Shown here: positions 17,184-24,406 of the stretch, piece by piece
How positions within the stretch are numbered: the first letter of the stretch is position 1
Layout: each line of letters starts with the position of its first letter
Assembly: GCA_900542185.1 (NCBI GenBank)
Contig: UQMZ01000033.1
Coordinates: 1 to 42,663 of the forward strand
DNA from: an uncultured Bacteroidales bacterium
GTDB taxonomy: Bacteria > Bacteroidota > Bacteroidia > Bacteroidales > Muribaculaceae
Direction of reading: 5' to 3'
DNA: 42,663 bases
The notes under the pieces: model-generated
Databases searched by the model: none
What the model was told of the DNA's origin: nothing
What the model saw: only the letters and a program-made list of their open reading frames with translations
Translations under genes and position numbers: made by a program

Positions 17184-17214
17184 CAAATTTAGCGAATTTA
17201 GCGGAGCTGACAAA
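17184..17214 (-). promoter_or_regulatory. Promoter of the AbiL-like operon
   Basis: On the minus strand, TTTG (17214-17211), 19 bases, then TAAATTTG (17191-17184): an exact consensus match. The start near 17177 gives a leader of about 14 nt. Confidence 0.8.
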
Positions 17215-17416
17215 ATAAAATGTCGATATTTGGAATTTTAATTCCGATAGTAGTGTTGATAGAGGCTAATATTGAGATTAAATTTGGAAAATAGGAGTAT
17301 ATAAGACGAACAAAACCTCCATTTTTCAGATTGATTCAATCTATACGCAGCCAATATTGCGGGGGAGGAGAACTTGGTGACGCAATTTATAAGAAAAGTA
17401 ACGAAACAATTAATGG

Positions 17417-17595
17417 TTATTTAACGCTGTTAATCGCTGAAAATCGGCGAATTATTTGTAACTTTGCAACTGCAAACGAAGAAGAACATTGAAATATCCG
17501 GGAGTGCAAGAAGGGGCATATCTCGATTTTCAGAAAGTCATCTCGTTGAAACCCTAGGAAATACCGCCTGAGTACGCAACCCCACGCGGATCACC
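17417..17595 (+). repeat. 179-bp direct repeat, left copy
   Basis: It aligns without gaps to 20199-20377. It contains a -7 box TAACTTTG (17459-17466), an open stretch reading LKYPGVQEGAYLDFQ that ends in a stop here but stays open in the right copy, and att core B at its right edge. The two copies bound a 2.8-kb unit carrying the AbiE genes. Confidence 0.92.
17580..17594 (+). other. Putative attachment core (att B)
   Basis: An exact 15-base copy of the tRNA-Lys 3' end (CCCCACGCGGATCAC), without the rest of a tRNA. It is followed 23 bases later by a terminator of the same kind as behind the real tRNA. I read it as an internal element junction. Confidence 0.6.
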
Positions 17596-17617
17596 AAGAA
17601 GTCCGAACTTCTACCGC

Positions 17618-17652
17618 AAAACGCTGAAAATCACTTGATTTCCAGCGTTTTT
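17618..17652 (+). terminator. Terminator behind att B
   Basis: AAAACGCTGAAAATCA pairs with TGATTTCCAGCGTTTT (one mismatch), followed by T-rich sequence. It has the same CGCTGAAAA core as the tRNA-Lys terminator. Confidence 0.8.
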
Positions 17653-17698
17653 GTTTTTGCCCCATCCGGCAGAATACAGCGGTTTTCGGAGCATAAGC

Positions 17699-18119
17699 GT
17701 GAGTAATGCGTGAGTCACCACCATCTTGAGGCAAATGACTCACGACTGAAAATTCAGCGAGTGAGTCGCCTGCCAATCAGCATTTTGCGGCGTTATGCCG
17801 TCAAGTTTGCGAAGGCTCAGGGTTCATGGCTCCACTTTTCGGCCCCACTTTCGGAGAATGGTCTTTGATTTTTAACTTCATTTAAGAATTAAAGCCCGAT
17901 TAAGCCGGATTCGGGCTGTTTTAAGCGGATTTGCCGCTTATCTTCCGAGCTATTCCGTGAGTTGCAGGATAAATAATGACTCACGATTGGGACCGGCTTC
18001 TGTCTGTTGCGTTTGGTATCTTCATAATGGTCTGTGCGGGTTGCATATCCGGGTGTCAGTGAGGCCTGCTTCGCCGTCAACCTCTGACGGCATAGCCGAC
18101 GACAACACCGTGAGTCGCC
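17699..18119. other. Non-coding segment with seven GTGAGT/ACTCAC words and hairpins
   Basis: GTGAGT or its complement occurs at 17699, 17710, 17738, 17761, 17957, 17979 and 18110. Longer versions repeat: AATGACTCACGA at 17735 and 17975, and GTGAGTCGCC at 17761 and 18110. Two hairpins lie between them: AGCCCGA/TCGGGCT (17893-17917) and TAAGCGG/CCGCTTA (17922-17940). Mixed orientation beside an att core resembles recombinase arm-binding sites, but this is inference. I see no gene here. Confidence 0.5.
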
Positions 18120-18159
18120 ATACCTCTCGAAGTTTTCGCTGTGAAACATTCCCTAAACT

Positions 18160-18236
18160 CAGTCTTTTGTATAAATCGCGGTTATAATCGCAAAAATTTG
18201 TACCTACTAAGGATTCTAATCGCAGATTTTTGTATG
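18160..18236 (+). repeat. Duplicated promoter/start module (copy 2, degenerate)
   Basis: Ungapped relative of 8192-8268, including its terminal TTTTGTATG. The -7 box is mutated to TACCTACT, and the ATG leads only into a frame that would add 26 poor residues to AbiEi. I read it as the remnant of a former gene start. Confidence 0.75.
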
Positions 18237-18265
18237 TTGGGCTATTTATATTCTCACCTAATATT

Positions 18266-18296
18266 TTTGTCAATAATGAAATATTTTGTATCTTTG
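18266..18296 (+). promoter_or_regulatory. Promoter of the abiE operon
   Basis: TTTG at 18266-18269, 19 bases, then TATCTTTG at 18289-18296: an exact consensus match. The start should fall near 18303, only about five bases before the first ATG, so the transcript would be almost leaderless. Confidence 0.8.
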
Positions 18297-18307
18297 CGTG
18301 TTATTCT

Positions 18308-19051
18308 ATGTATATGAATATAGCAACCACATACAAGCTGGCAAATGCCTATATCACATCCAATCCGGTGCCTGTCAAGGAATCGGTGATGTGGTCGCGT
18401 CTTCGTCAGGGGAAAAAGAAAAATTTGCTTGCATCTGTCCGTAGGGGCGTATATATGCCGGTGGAGATTGACAACAAATTTATCATAGGTTGTAATGCCG
18501 TACAGGATGGTGTTCTCGCATATCATTCTGCATTGGAATATTATCTTCTGCAAACACAGGAGTTTAATGAAATGTATATTCACTCTACGCAGAATTTCCG
18601 TCCTTTTGAGTATCTTGGAGAAAACTATTCTTGTAAAAAGCTCAAATTTCTTAATAATGTTGTCGAAATAAATGACAGTAGCGGTTATGCGTTAAGGGTC
18701 ACTTCAATTTCGCAGACACTGGTGGATTGTATGTATAACATCAATCTTGCCGGCGGAATTGAGGAGCTTATGTATGCGTTGGCGGAATGTCCGGCAGATG
18801 GTATAGTTGAAGAAGAATTACTGCACTGTCTTGAATTATATGACAACAAAAGCCTGTGGCAACGTGCAGGATTTCTATTTTCGATATTCAGTAAGAAACT
18901 ACATTTGTCAGATGATTTCTTTAGGAAATGCAAAACGGCTATGGGTAACAATCAGAGTTACATAATAAATCCGTATTTTTGCAATAGTTTTGACAAGGAA
19001 TGGAATCTTTGTATCCCTGACAACCTTCAAGCACAGATAAAAGTTTTATGA
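18308..19051 (+). CDS. abiEi: AbiEi-type antitoxin
   Basis: The 247-residue product fits the AbiEi antitoxin family of type IV toxin-antitoxin systems: an N-terminal winged-helix-like region (ANAYITSNPVPVKESVMWSR, then SVRRGVYMPV) followed by a C-terminal AbiEi_4-like domain (HSALEYYLL, SISQTLVDCMYNINLAGGIEEL). Known AbiEi proteins bind inverted repeats in their own promoter and block toxin action. The start at 18308 (or the ATG at 18314) is fixed by the promoter; an open frame reaching back to 18230 crosses it and is not used. The stop overlaps the abiEii start by four bases. Confidence 0.85.
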   Translation: MYMNIATTYKLANAYITSNPVPVKESVMWSRLRQGKKKNLLASVRRGVYMPVEIDNKFIIGCNAVQDGVLAYHSALEYYLLQTQEFNEMYIHSTQNFRPFEYLGENYSCKKLKFLNNVVEINDSSGYALRVTSISQTLVDCMYNINLAGGIEELMYALAECPADGIVEEELLHCLELYDNKSLWQRAGFLFSIFSKKLHLSDDFFRKCKTAMGNNQSYIINPYFCNSFDKEWNLCIPDNLQAQIKVL

Positions 19052-20013
19052 AATTTGAATACGATAAAAAGCAAATCCAGCGGATTGCCTCTGAGCACTC
19101 CTACACAGCAACAAATGTGGAGAAGGTGATACGCCTTTGTCTGATATTAGACGACCTGAACCGTCTTGAAGAATTTGCAGGGAAATTATTACTGAAAGGA
19201 GGCACAGCAATAAACCTAATCGCTTTCGATAGACTTCCGAGATTGAGCGTTGATCTTGATTTGGACTTTCCCCATAACCTGTCAAAAGAAGAAACCAACA
19301 TTCAGCGAGAAAAAATAAACAAAGCTTTATCCGCATATTCAGAAGATATGGGATATAGGATAAGTGACAGAAGCAGCTTTGTGTTGGATTCCAAATCATT
19401 GTTATATACCACTACGACAGGCTGCGTTGATAAAATAAAACTTGACATCAATTATCATTCCAGATGTCATGTATATCCAGCGGCTTATAGTGATGTGTCA
19501 ATCCCGTTTGATATTGAGAATAAATCTATTCAGGTTGCTCACTTGAACATTATCGAACTTTTTGCAGGCAAAATAAAAGCCTTGTTCGAGCGATGCAAGC
19601 CCCGTGACATATTTGATATTTTTTCTTTAGCGCAATCTGGACTATTATCGGGCAAAGAAGAAAAAGACGCTTTACGAAAATGTGTGGTGTTCTATTCAGT
19701 ATTAGGAAATGCCGACAAGCCAGACCTGCTCAAACAGGATCTGAATGAAATTCGTAAAATGCCATTCCAAGCATTAAAAACACAACTCCTTCCGATGCTG
19801 CATACAAAATTAGGGCATTTTGATAAAGACCGATTATTTGATGTGGCCATAAACTATCTGGAGAACCTAATGAGATTAGAAGATGCGGAATTGGAGTTTA
19901 TTGAACATTTCTTCAGAGGCAACTTCCGCCCCGAATTGCTATTTGACGAGCATACGTCGAATAATTTGATGATGCACCCCGTTGTGCTTAGAACTTTGCG
20001 AACGCTGAAATAA
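19048..20013 (+). CDS. abiEii: AbiEii/AbiGii-type nucleotidyltransferase toxin
   Basis: A 321-residue member of the DNA polymerase-beta-like nucleotidyltransferase toxins. The hallmark LLLKGGTAINLIAFDRLPRL (47-66), then SVDLDLDF, gives the GG[TS]-x(n)-D-x-D active site. KIKALFERCKPRDIFDIF forms the second conserved block. Homologues inactivate translation by adding nucleotides to tRNA. It is co-translated with AbiEi. The pair sits alone inside a segment bounded by 179-bp direct repeats, so it looks like a cassette. A long hairpin follows at 20036-20084. Confidence 0.9.
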   Translation: MKFEYDKKQIQRIASEHSYTATNVEKVIRLCLILDDLNRLEEFAGKLLLKGGTAINLIAFDRLPRLSVDLDLDFPHNLSKEETNIQREKINKALSAYSEDMGYRISDRSSFVLDSKSLLYTTTTGCVDKIKLDINYHSRCHVYPAAYSDVSIPFDIENKSIQVAHLNIIELFAGKIKALFERCKPRDIFDIFSLAQSGLLSGKEEKDALRKCVVFYSVLGNADKPDLLKQDLNEIRKMPFQALKTQLLPMLHTKLGHFDKDRLFDVAINYLENLMRLEDAELEFIEHFFRGNFRPELLFDEHTSNNLMMHPVVLRTLRTLK

Positions 20014-20035
20014 AAACAAAATTGAAATATTCACA

Positions 20036-20084
20036 ATTTTAATTCTGAAATTAGACTAATACCGTCTAATTTTGAAATTAAAAT
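20036..20084 (+). terminator. Long AT-rich hairpin after abiEii
   Basis: ATTTTAATT/AATTAAAAT and AAATTAGAC/GTCTAATTT form two stacked 9-bp helices around a 7-nt loop. It is the likely end of the abiE transcript, though no clean U-tract follows. Confidence 0.6.
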
Positions 20085-20198
20085 CTCATTTATTCTCATT
20101 TTAATCTGTCGTGAGGGAGCAAAATTAAGGCTGTATCTAATGGCATCAATAGATACGGGAGCAAGAAATACTGAAAAATGGGGCAAAAAAAATAAGGC

Positions 20199-20377
20199 TT
20201 ATTTAACGTTCTTAATCGCTGAAAATCGGCGAATTATTTGTACCTTTGCAACTGTAAACGAAGAAGAACATTGAAATATCCGGGAGTGCAAGAAGGGGCA
20301 TATCTCGATTTTCAGAAAGTCATCTCATTGAAACCCAAAGAAATACCATCGGTGTACACAACCCCAGGCGGATCACC
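20199..20377 (+). repeat. 179-bp direct repeat, right copy, with diverged att core (att C)
   Basis: Counterpart of 17417-17595 with only scattered substitutions. The -7 box is TACCTTTG (20241-20248). Near its right edge is CCCCAGGCGGATCAC (20362-20376), one base different from the tRNA-Lys 3' end. The remaining 20014-20198 holds only the abiE hairpin. Confidence 0.92.
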
Positions 20378-20399
20378 AGAGGGTTCATCAACCCATAGA

Positions 20400-20437
20400 A
20401 GACCGCTGAAAATCGTTGATTTTCAGCGGTCTTTTTT
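20400..20437. terminator. Terminator at the right end of the island
   Basis: A perfect 15-bp stem (AGACCGCTGAAAATC with its complement, 3-nt loop) followed by T6. It shares the CGCTGAAAATC core with the two terminators behind att A and att B. Being symmetrical, it may also end the esterase transcript coming from the right. Confidence 0.88.
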
Positions 20438-20495
20438 ACATACTCCGGTTTCTACCGTTCTCTTGTCTGAATTACGGACGACGACGTTATGTCTG

Positions 20496-21689
20496 TCATT
20501 TGAAGAGTTTCGGCACGAACTCGGTCAGGTATATGCGCCAGTTCTTCCAGATGTGTCCGTCGCCGCTCTCGAAATATTCGTATGGATAACCGTTCTTGTC
20601 GAGCAACGCCCGGTACTGCTTGTTGGCGTCGTACAGGAAATCCTTGTCGCCTATGGCGATGTAATACAACGCCGGCTTCATCTCGAACTGCTTCTTCAGC
20701 TTGGTCTCGAAATCGGAGTACACCGGAGACACTGTCCCCTCGCGCGGCAGAATCGCCGCCGAGAACAGACCGACATAGTCGAACATGTCGGGATATTCCT
20801 TCGATATCTGCATCGAATGGAATCCACCCATCGACAGGCCCCCTATCGCGCGTGCCTTCTTGGCGCGGATGGTGCGGTAATTGGAGTCTATAAACTTCAC
20901 CACCTCCGGGAAAGCGGCCTCGAACGATCCGTCCATGGTCTTGGGCAGCTGTGTCGTTGGAGGCTTCAGTCCTGCGGCCCCTTCGCCCGGCGCGGCTTCC
21001 TGCGAGGCGTTGCCGTTGGTCATCACCACTATCATCGGCTCGGCCTCGCCCCGGGCGATGAGATTGTCCAGGATCTGCGTGGCACGGCCCAGTTCAGGCC
21101 ATGCGTTCTCGTCGCCGCCCATTCCGTGCAGCAGGTAGAACACAGGATACCTCTTCCGGCCAGTTTCATATCCGGCCGGAGTATATACCGTAAGCCGTCG
21201 GTTCAGGCCCAGCTCCGGACTTTCGTACCACACTTTCGACACCGTTCCGTGCGGAACGCTGTTCACGCTGTACAGGTCAGCGCGCTCGCCCGGGACAATG
21301 AAGATGTTCGTCACCGAAGCCACGTCGCGAAGCATGTACACGTTCGCGGGATCATTTATCTTCAGCGAGTCCACCATAAATGTATAGCTGTATAGCTCCG
21401 GAGCCAGAGCCATCGGCGTGGTGAATTCCCACACCCCTTTATCGTTCCTGGTCAGATCGGCAAATCCAGGGGCATCGAAATCGCCGTACGGAGTCTTGAT
21501 TTTCTGAGTGGGAAGGAAATCGCCCGTCACCTGCACTTTGCCGGCTTTCGGAGCGTTGAGACGGAAAGTAACCGTCTTGTCCGGATGCACTTCCGGAGAT
21601 ATTAAGGTCGGGACGCCCCACAATGCCTGCTGAGCCGTGGCCGACAATGACATCAGCCCGAATGCTGCGTATAATATTGACTTTTTCAT
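20496..21689 (-). CDS. Secreted CE1-type esterase with N-terminal beta-sandwich domain
   Basis: A 397-residue alpha/beta hydrolase of the feruloyl/acetyl-xylan esterase-like group. A signal peptide (1-19, ending SATAQ) precedes a CBM48/E-set-like domain (about 25-135: VTFRLNAPKAGKVQVTGDF, DPANVYMLRDVAS). The esterase domain (about 150-397) has HGMGGDENAW, the nucleophile elbow GLSMGG (Ser286), an acidic candidate near GDKD (347-350) and His379 in GDGHIW. It probably removes acyl or aromatic esters from dietary or host polysaccharides. The start at 21689 is set by a promoter whose -7 box covers an alternative upstream ATG at 21713. Confidence 0.9.
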   Translation of the reverse strand: MKKSILYAAFGLMSLSATAQQALWGVPTLISPEVHPDKTVTFRLNAPKAGKVQVTGDFLPTQKIKTPYGDFDAPGFADLTRNDKGVWEFTTPMALAPELYSYTFMVDSLKINDPANVYMLRDVASVTNIFIVPGERADLYSVNSVPHGTVSKVWYESPELGLNRRLTVYTPAGYETGRKRYPVFYLLHGMGGDENAWPELGRATQILDNLIARGEAEPMIVVMTNGNASQEAAPGEGAAGLKPPTTQLPKTMDGSFEAAFPEVVKFIDSNYRTIRAKKARAIGGLSMGGFHSMQISKEYPDMFDYVGLFSAAILPREGTVSPVYSDFETKLKKQFEMKPALYYIAIGDKDFLYDANKQYRALLDKNGYPYEYFESGDGHIWKNWRIYLTEFVPKLFK

Positions 21690-21710
21690 GATTGAATCAG
21701 GTTTGTTCCG

Positions 21711-21742
21711 CAAAGATAATCATTCCCCGTAAAAAAATCAAA
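21711..21742 (-). promoter_or_regulatory. Promoter of the esterase gene
   Basis: On the minus strand, TTTG (21742-21739), 20 bases, then TATCTTTG (21718-21711). It predicts a start near 21704 and decides for the ATG at 21689. Confidence 0.75.
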
Positions 21743-22018
21743 AAGATGCGCGGATTCCCGGTTCTTCTGTTCTTCTGTAAAAAAATAAACTTAACACGAG
21801 CCTATGGCAAGTTCCTATCCCGCGCACACCGGTTTCTAAGATTCTGCTGTCAGAGGTAACGCACCGTTCCACTCCATCCAAATCTCTTAATAAGAGATAA
21901 TTAACTGCAGAATCGATGTTAAGTTTCACCCATTTACCACGACACGGTACGGTATTTGCTAAACATTTTGCAGACAATGGCGATCTCGATGTTAATTCCA
22001 ACATAACGGCGACAAAAA

Positions 22019-22039
22019 GACATACCGTTTTTGTATGTC
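22019..22039. promoter_or_regulatory. Operator-like dyad over the -33 box
   Basis: GACATAC-N7-GTATGTC overlaps the -33 TTTG (22030-22033) of the putative invertible promoter. It is a candidate repressor or activator site. Confidence 0.5.
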
Positions 22040-22059
22040 AGGAATTTTTTGTAATTTTG
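22030..22059 (+). promoter_or_regulatory. Promoter of the polysaccharide locus (ON orientation)
   Basis: TTTG at 22030-22033, 18 bases, then TAATTTTG at 22052-22059. The start near 22066 gives a leader of about 200 nt before upxY, which crosses the right inverted repeat. Confidence 0.75.
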
Positions 22060-22190
22060 CACACCCATATAGTCTCTCTTATTAAGAGATCGTAAGAGAT
22101 CGACTGCCACATATCCGCATTTTGATCATTCCTAATGACAAAACCGGTATTTGTAATATTGATTGAGGTCAACACTTCCCGCTTCGTCAA

Positions 22191-22225
22191 CTACCTGATT
22201 TCCAATAATATCAACAATCAGGTAG
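22191..22225 (+). other. Leader hairpin before upxY
   Basis: CTACCTGATT pairs perfectly with AATCAGGTAG across a 15-nt loop, with no U-tract. UpxY-type factors act on the leader of their own operon, so this may be a recognition or pausing structure. Confidence 0.5.
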
Positions 22226-22273
22226 GATTAGAAACTATTGTCTGAACCGTAGCGGCGGCTCCATTTTGACATC

Positions 22274-22810
22274 ATGACGGCTTCTCAGTCTCCAGATACT
22301 AAGCAATGGTTCGTACTACGCGACTTGACGCGTCCTATCGCCAAGTTGCCCGGATACATGCGCGTGCAGCAGTCGGGCCTCGAGGTATTCACTCCCATGA
22401 AATGGGTGGTGGGCATTGTCGCGGGCCGCAAGACACGTCGCAAGACGCCTGTCATCCATGACCTTCTGTTCGTGCACGCCACGCGCGACGAACTCGACCC
22501 CCTTATTGATAAAACAGATACATTGCAGTATAGGTTCATCAAGGGCGCCGCATATCGTCAGCCCATGACCGTACGCCCCGGCGAAATGGAACGATTTATC
22601 GCCGCGGCCACCGCTACCGACACCCCTAAATATTACACCCCCGACGAGCTTACCAACCTCTCGTACGGCAAACAGGTCCGTCTTGTGTGCGAGGGCATCA
22701 TGAACGGCTACGAAGGCAAGCTGCTGGCTATCCGCGGCTCGCGCAAGAAGAAGCTCGTCATCGAGATGCCCGGCCTCCTCGCCGTCGAGTACGAGGTATC
22801 GCCCGAATAA
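22274..22810 (+). CDS. UpxY-family transcription antiterminator (NusG-like)
   Basis: The 178-residue protein has the NusG-type N-terminal domain (KQWFVLRDLT at 10-19, GLEVFTPMKWVV, IHDLLFVHATRDEL) and a C-terminal KOW-like part (YGKQVRLVCEGIMNGYEGKL, about 130-150, then KKKLVIEMP). In Bacteroides, UpxY proteins bind RNA polymerase at the leader of their capsule operon and prevent early termination. It is the first gene of the polysaccharide locus, behind a long leader with a hairpin and a putative switchable promoter. No UpxZ-type partner follows, which is the main difference from the classic Bacteroides pair. Confidence 0.9.
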   Translation: MTASQSPDTKQWFVLRDLTRPIAKLPGYMRVQQSGLEVFTPMKWVVGIVAGRKTRRKTPVIHDLLFVHATRDELDPLIDKTDTLQYRFIKGAAYRQPMTVRPGEMERFIAAATATDTPKYYTPDELTNLSYGKQVRLVCEGIMNGYEGKLLAIRGSRKKKLVIEMPGLLAVEYEVSPE

Positions 22811-22967
22811 ATCCAGTTCATCTGACCCGTTCAGAGGAACTTCCCCTATATTATATAGTGGCGCGGAATCAATGCAGCCGCGCCGCCGACATGCAACTTT
22901 TTCTGTCCCGATAAATCCGACCCGGCTCCCTTTGCGTCCTTTGCACCGGGCATTATGAATTATTTAT

Positions 22968-24089
22968 ATGACTGTTTGGTCCCTGATCGACATTGCTGTC
23001 CTGTTTCTCGTCACATTGCTCACAGGCATCATTATTCCTCAGATACTGCTTATCGCCTTCCGCAAGAACCTCTTCGACGAGCCGGATCCCCGCAAGATCC
23101 ATAAGACCGAGGTCCCCCGTCTGGGTGGCATCGCCTTTTTCCCCTCCATTCTGTTCGCCCTCCTGCTCCTGTTCGGCCTGGGCATCATGAGCGGCGACGG
23201 CCCAATTACCGCATTGCTGTACAGCCGCGTGGTTCCGCTGTGCTTCACCGGCTGTGCCGCCATCCTCCTCTACCTTACCGGCATGGCCGACGACCTTGTG
23301 GGCGTCCGCTACCGCGCCAAATTCGTGATGCAGACCATGGCCGCGCTTCTGATCATAGCCGGCGGCATTCGCATACAGAACCTGCACGGTTTCTGCGGCA
23401 TACACGAGATGCCGTACTGGGTGTCCGTGGGCGTCACCGCCCTGTTCATCGTCTTCGTCATCAACGCCGTGAACCTGATAGACGGCATCGACGGCCTGGC
23501 CTCCGGCCTGAGCGGAGTGGCATGCGCGTTCTACGCCATTGTCTGTCTCAGGAACGGCCTGTACACCTACTCGGCCCTGGCCGCCGCCACGCTGGGCTCA
23601 CTGCTCCCCTTCTTCTTCTTCAACGTGTTCGGCGACGCCCTGAAGCACCGCAAGATATTCATGGGCGATACCGGCGCCCTTACCGTCGGCCTCTTCCTCA
23701 GCGTTATGTGCATCAGTATCTGCCGCCTCGACATGGCCGCCAGTCACGCCAACAGTGCCGTTATCGGCGTGGCGCCCCTGCTGATTCCCGGCTTCGACGT
23801 CATACGCGTCTACATTCACCGCATACGCGCCAACCGCAATCCATTCCTCCCCGACAAGACGCATATACACCATAAGCTGCTGGCCCTCGGCATACGCCAG
23901 CGACACGCCATGATGACGATACTCGGCACCAGCGCCCTGCTCACCGCAGCCAACTACTTCCTCTCCCCGTACGTCGACATCACGTTGCTGTTCATCGGCG
24001 ACATCGTCCTCTGGGTTTCCGTCAACATGATTCTGACGCGCCGCATCCATGCCCGCGAGAAACGCCTCAACGTATCGCTCTACCAATGA
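22968..24089 (+). CDS. Undecaprenyl-phosphate sugar-1-phosphate transferase (WecA/MraY family)
   Basis: A 373-residue polytopic membrane enzyme, with about ten to eleven helices expected, that puts the first sugar phosphate onto undecaprenyl phosphate. Family motifs in order: DPRKIHKTEVPRLGG (40-54), the Asp pair in LTGMADDLVGVRYRAKF (103-119), NAVNLIDGIDGLASG (166-180), FMGDTGALTVG and a His-rich loop THIHHKLL. It is WecA-like, not MraY, by length and by its position next to export genes. The sugar is probably GlcNAc or a related HexNAc; this is inference. Its stop codon lies within the first copy of a short repeat found at several gene ends in this locus. Confidence 0.92.
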   Translation: MTVWSLIDIAVLFLVTLLTGIIIPQILLIAFRKNLFDEPDPRKIHKTEVPRLGGIAFFPSILFALLLLFGLGIMSGDGPITALLYSRVVPLCFTGCAAILLYLTGMADDLVGVRYRAKFVMQTMAALLIIAGGIRIQNLHGFCGIHEMPYWVSVGVTALFIVFVINAVNLIDGIDGLASGLSGVACAFYAIVCLRNGLYTYSALAAATLGSLLPFFFFNVFGDALKHRKIFMGDTGALTVGLFLSVMCISICRLDMAASHANSAVIGVAPLLIPGFDVIRVYIHRIRANRNPFLPDKTHIHHKLLALGIRQRHAMMTILGTSALLTAANYFLSPYVDITLLFIGDIVLWVSVNMILTRRIHAREKRLNVSLYQ

Positions 24090-24152
24090 TAGTAGCGCAG
24101 GCTGTCCCAACCGCGAAAATGATAGTAACGCAGGCTGTCCCAGCCGCGAACA
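24087..24152 (+). repeat. Gene-end repeat, two tandem 33-bp copies
   Basis: TGATAGTAGCGCAGGCTGTC (24087-) and TGATAGTAACGCAGGCTGTC (24120-) start two near-identical 33-mers. The first copy includes the stop codon of the preceding gene. Relatives lie at 25258, 27861, 29660 and 30732. Confidence 0.85.
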
Positions 24153-24188
24153 TTAAATATTTCCAATAAATATAAACATATATAAGTT

Positions 24189-24292
24189 GATAGAAAAGTG
24201 TAAGGGGTATTGCCTATTTCTTACATATAATTTGCCAGACGTAATTCCGAATCACTATTACTAAAGGTAACACTCCTTATGCTTTTCCTATC
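24189..24292. repeat. Imperfect inverted repeat before the export gene
   Basis: GATAGAAAAGTGTAAGGGGT (24189-) and the complement of 24269-24292 (GATAGGAAAAGCATAAGGAG) match at most positions and bracket about 60 bases. This could be a long hairpin, a second invertible element or a MITE remnant. The rest of the 24090-24406 gap holds the gene-end repeat and nothing else I can name. Confidence 0.6.
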
Positions 24293-24406
24293 AAACCCCA
24301 TCATCGATACGCATCAATAGCAGCGGGCTGTCATGGGCCGCGCCACAGCCCACGCCACTACTCCCCGCTTACAAGCTTTCTCTCTGTCAAAAACACACCG
24401 AAATAT

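Larger units (their letters stand above)
21882..22090. promoter_or_regulatory. Putative invertible promoter segment upstream of upxY
   Basis: ATCTCTTAATAAGAGA at 21882-21897 reappears inverted at 22075-22090. Each element is itself a near-perfect palindrome whose orientation is set by one central base and the flanks. The roughly 175 bases between them hold a complete promoter pointing right. This layout matches the phase-variable capsule promoters of Bacteroides, although the repeat sequence differs from those I remember. No recombinase is in the window. Confidence 0.65.

Noticed and set aside
17889..18149. Minus-strand 86-residue frame between AbiL and AbiE genes
   Set aside because: It runs through hairpins and the repeated GTGAGT words and shows no protein-like pattern.
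18230..18307. Longer AbiEi N-terminus from an ATG at 18234 or upstream
   Set aside because: The exact-consensus promoter at 18266-18296 lies inside it, so the transcript begins after that ATG.
20238..21395. A 385-residue plus-strand protein starting in the right direct repeat
   Set aside because: Most of it is antisense to the esterase gene and crosses a strong terminator at 20400-20437.
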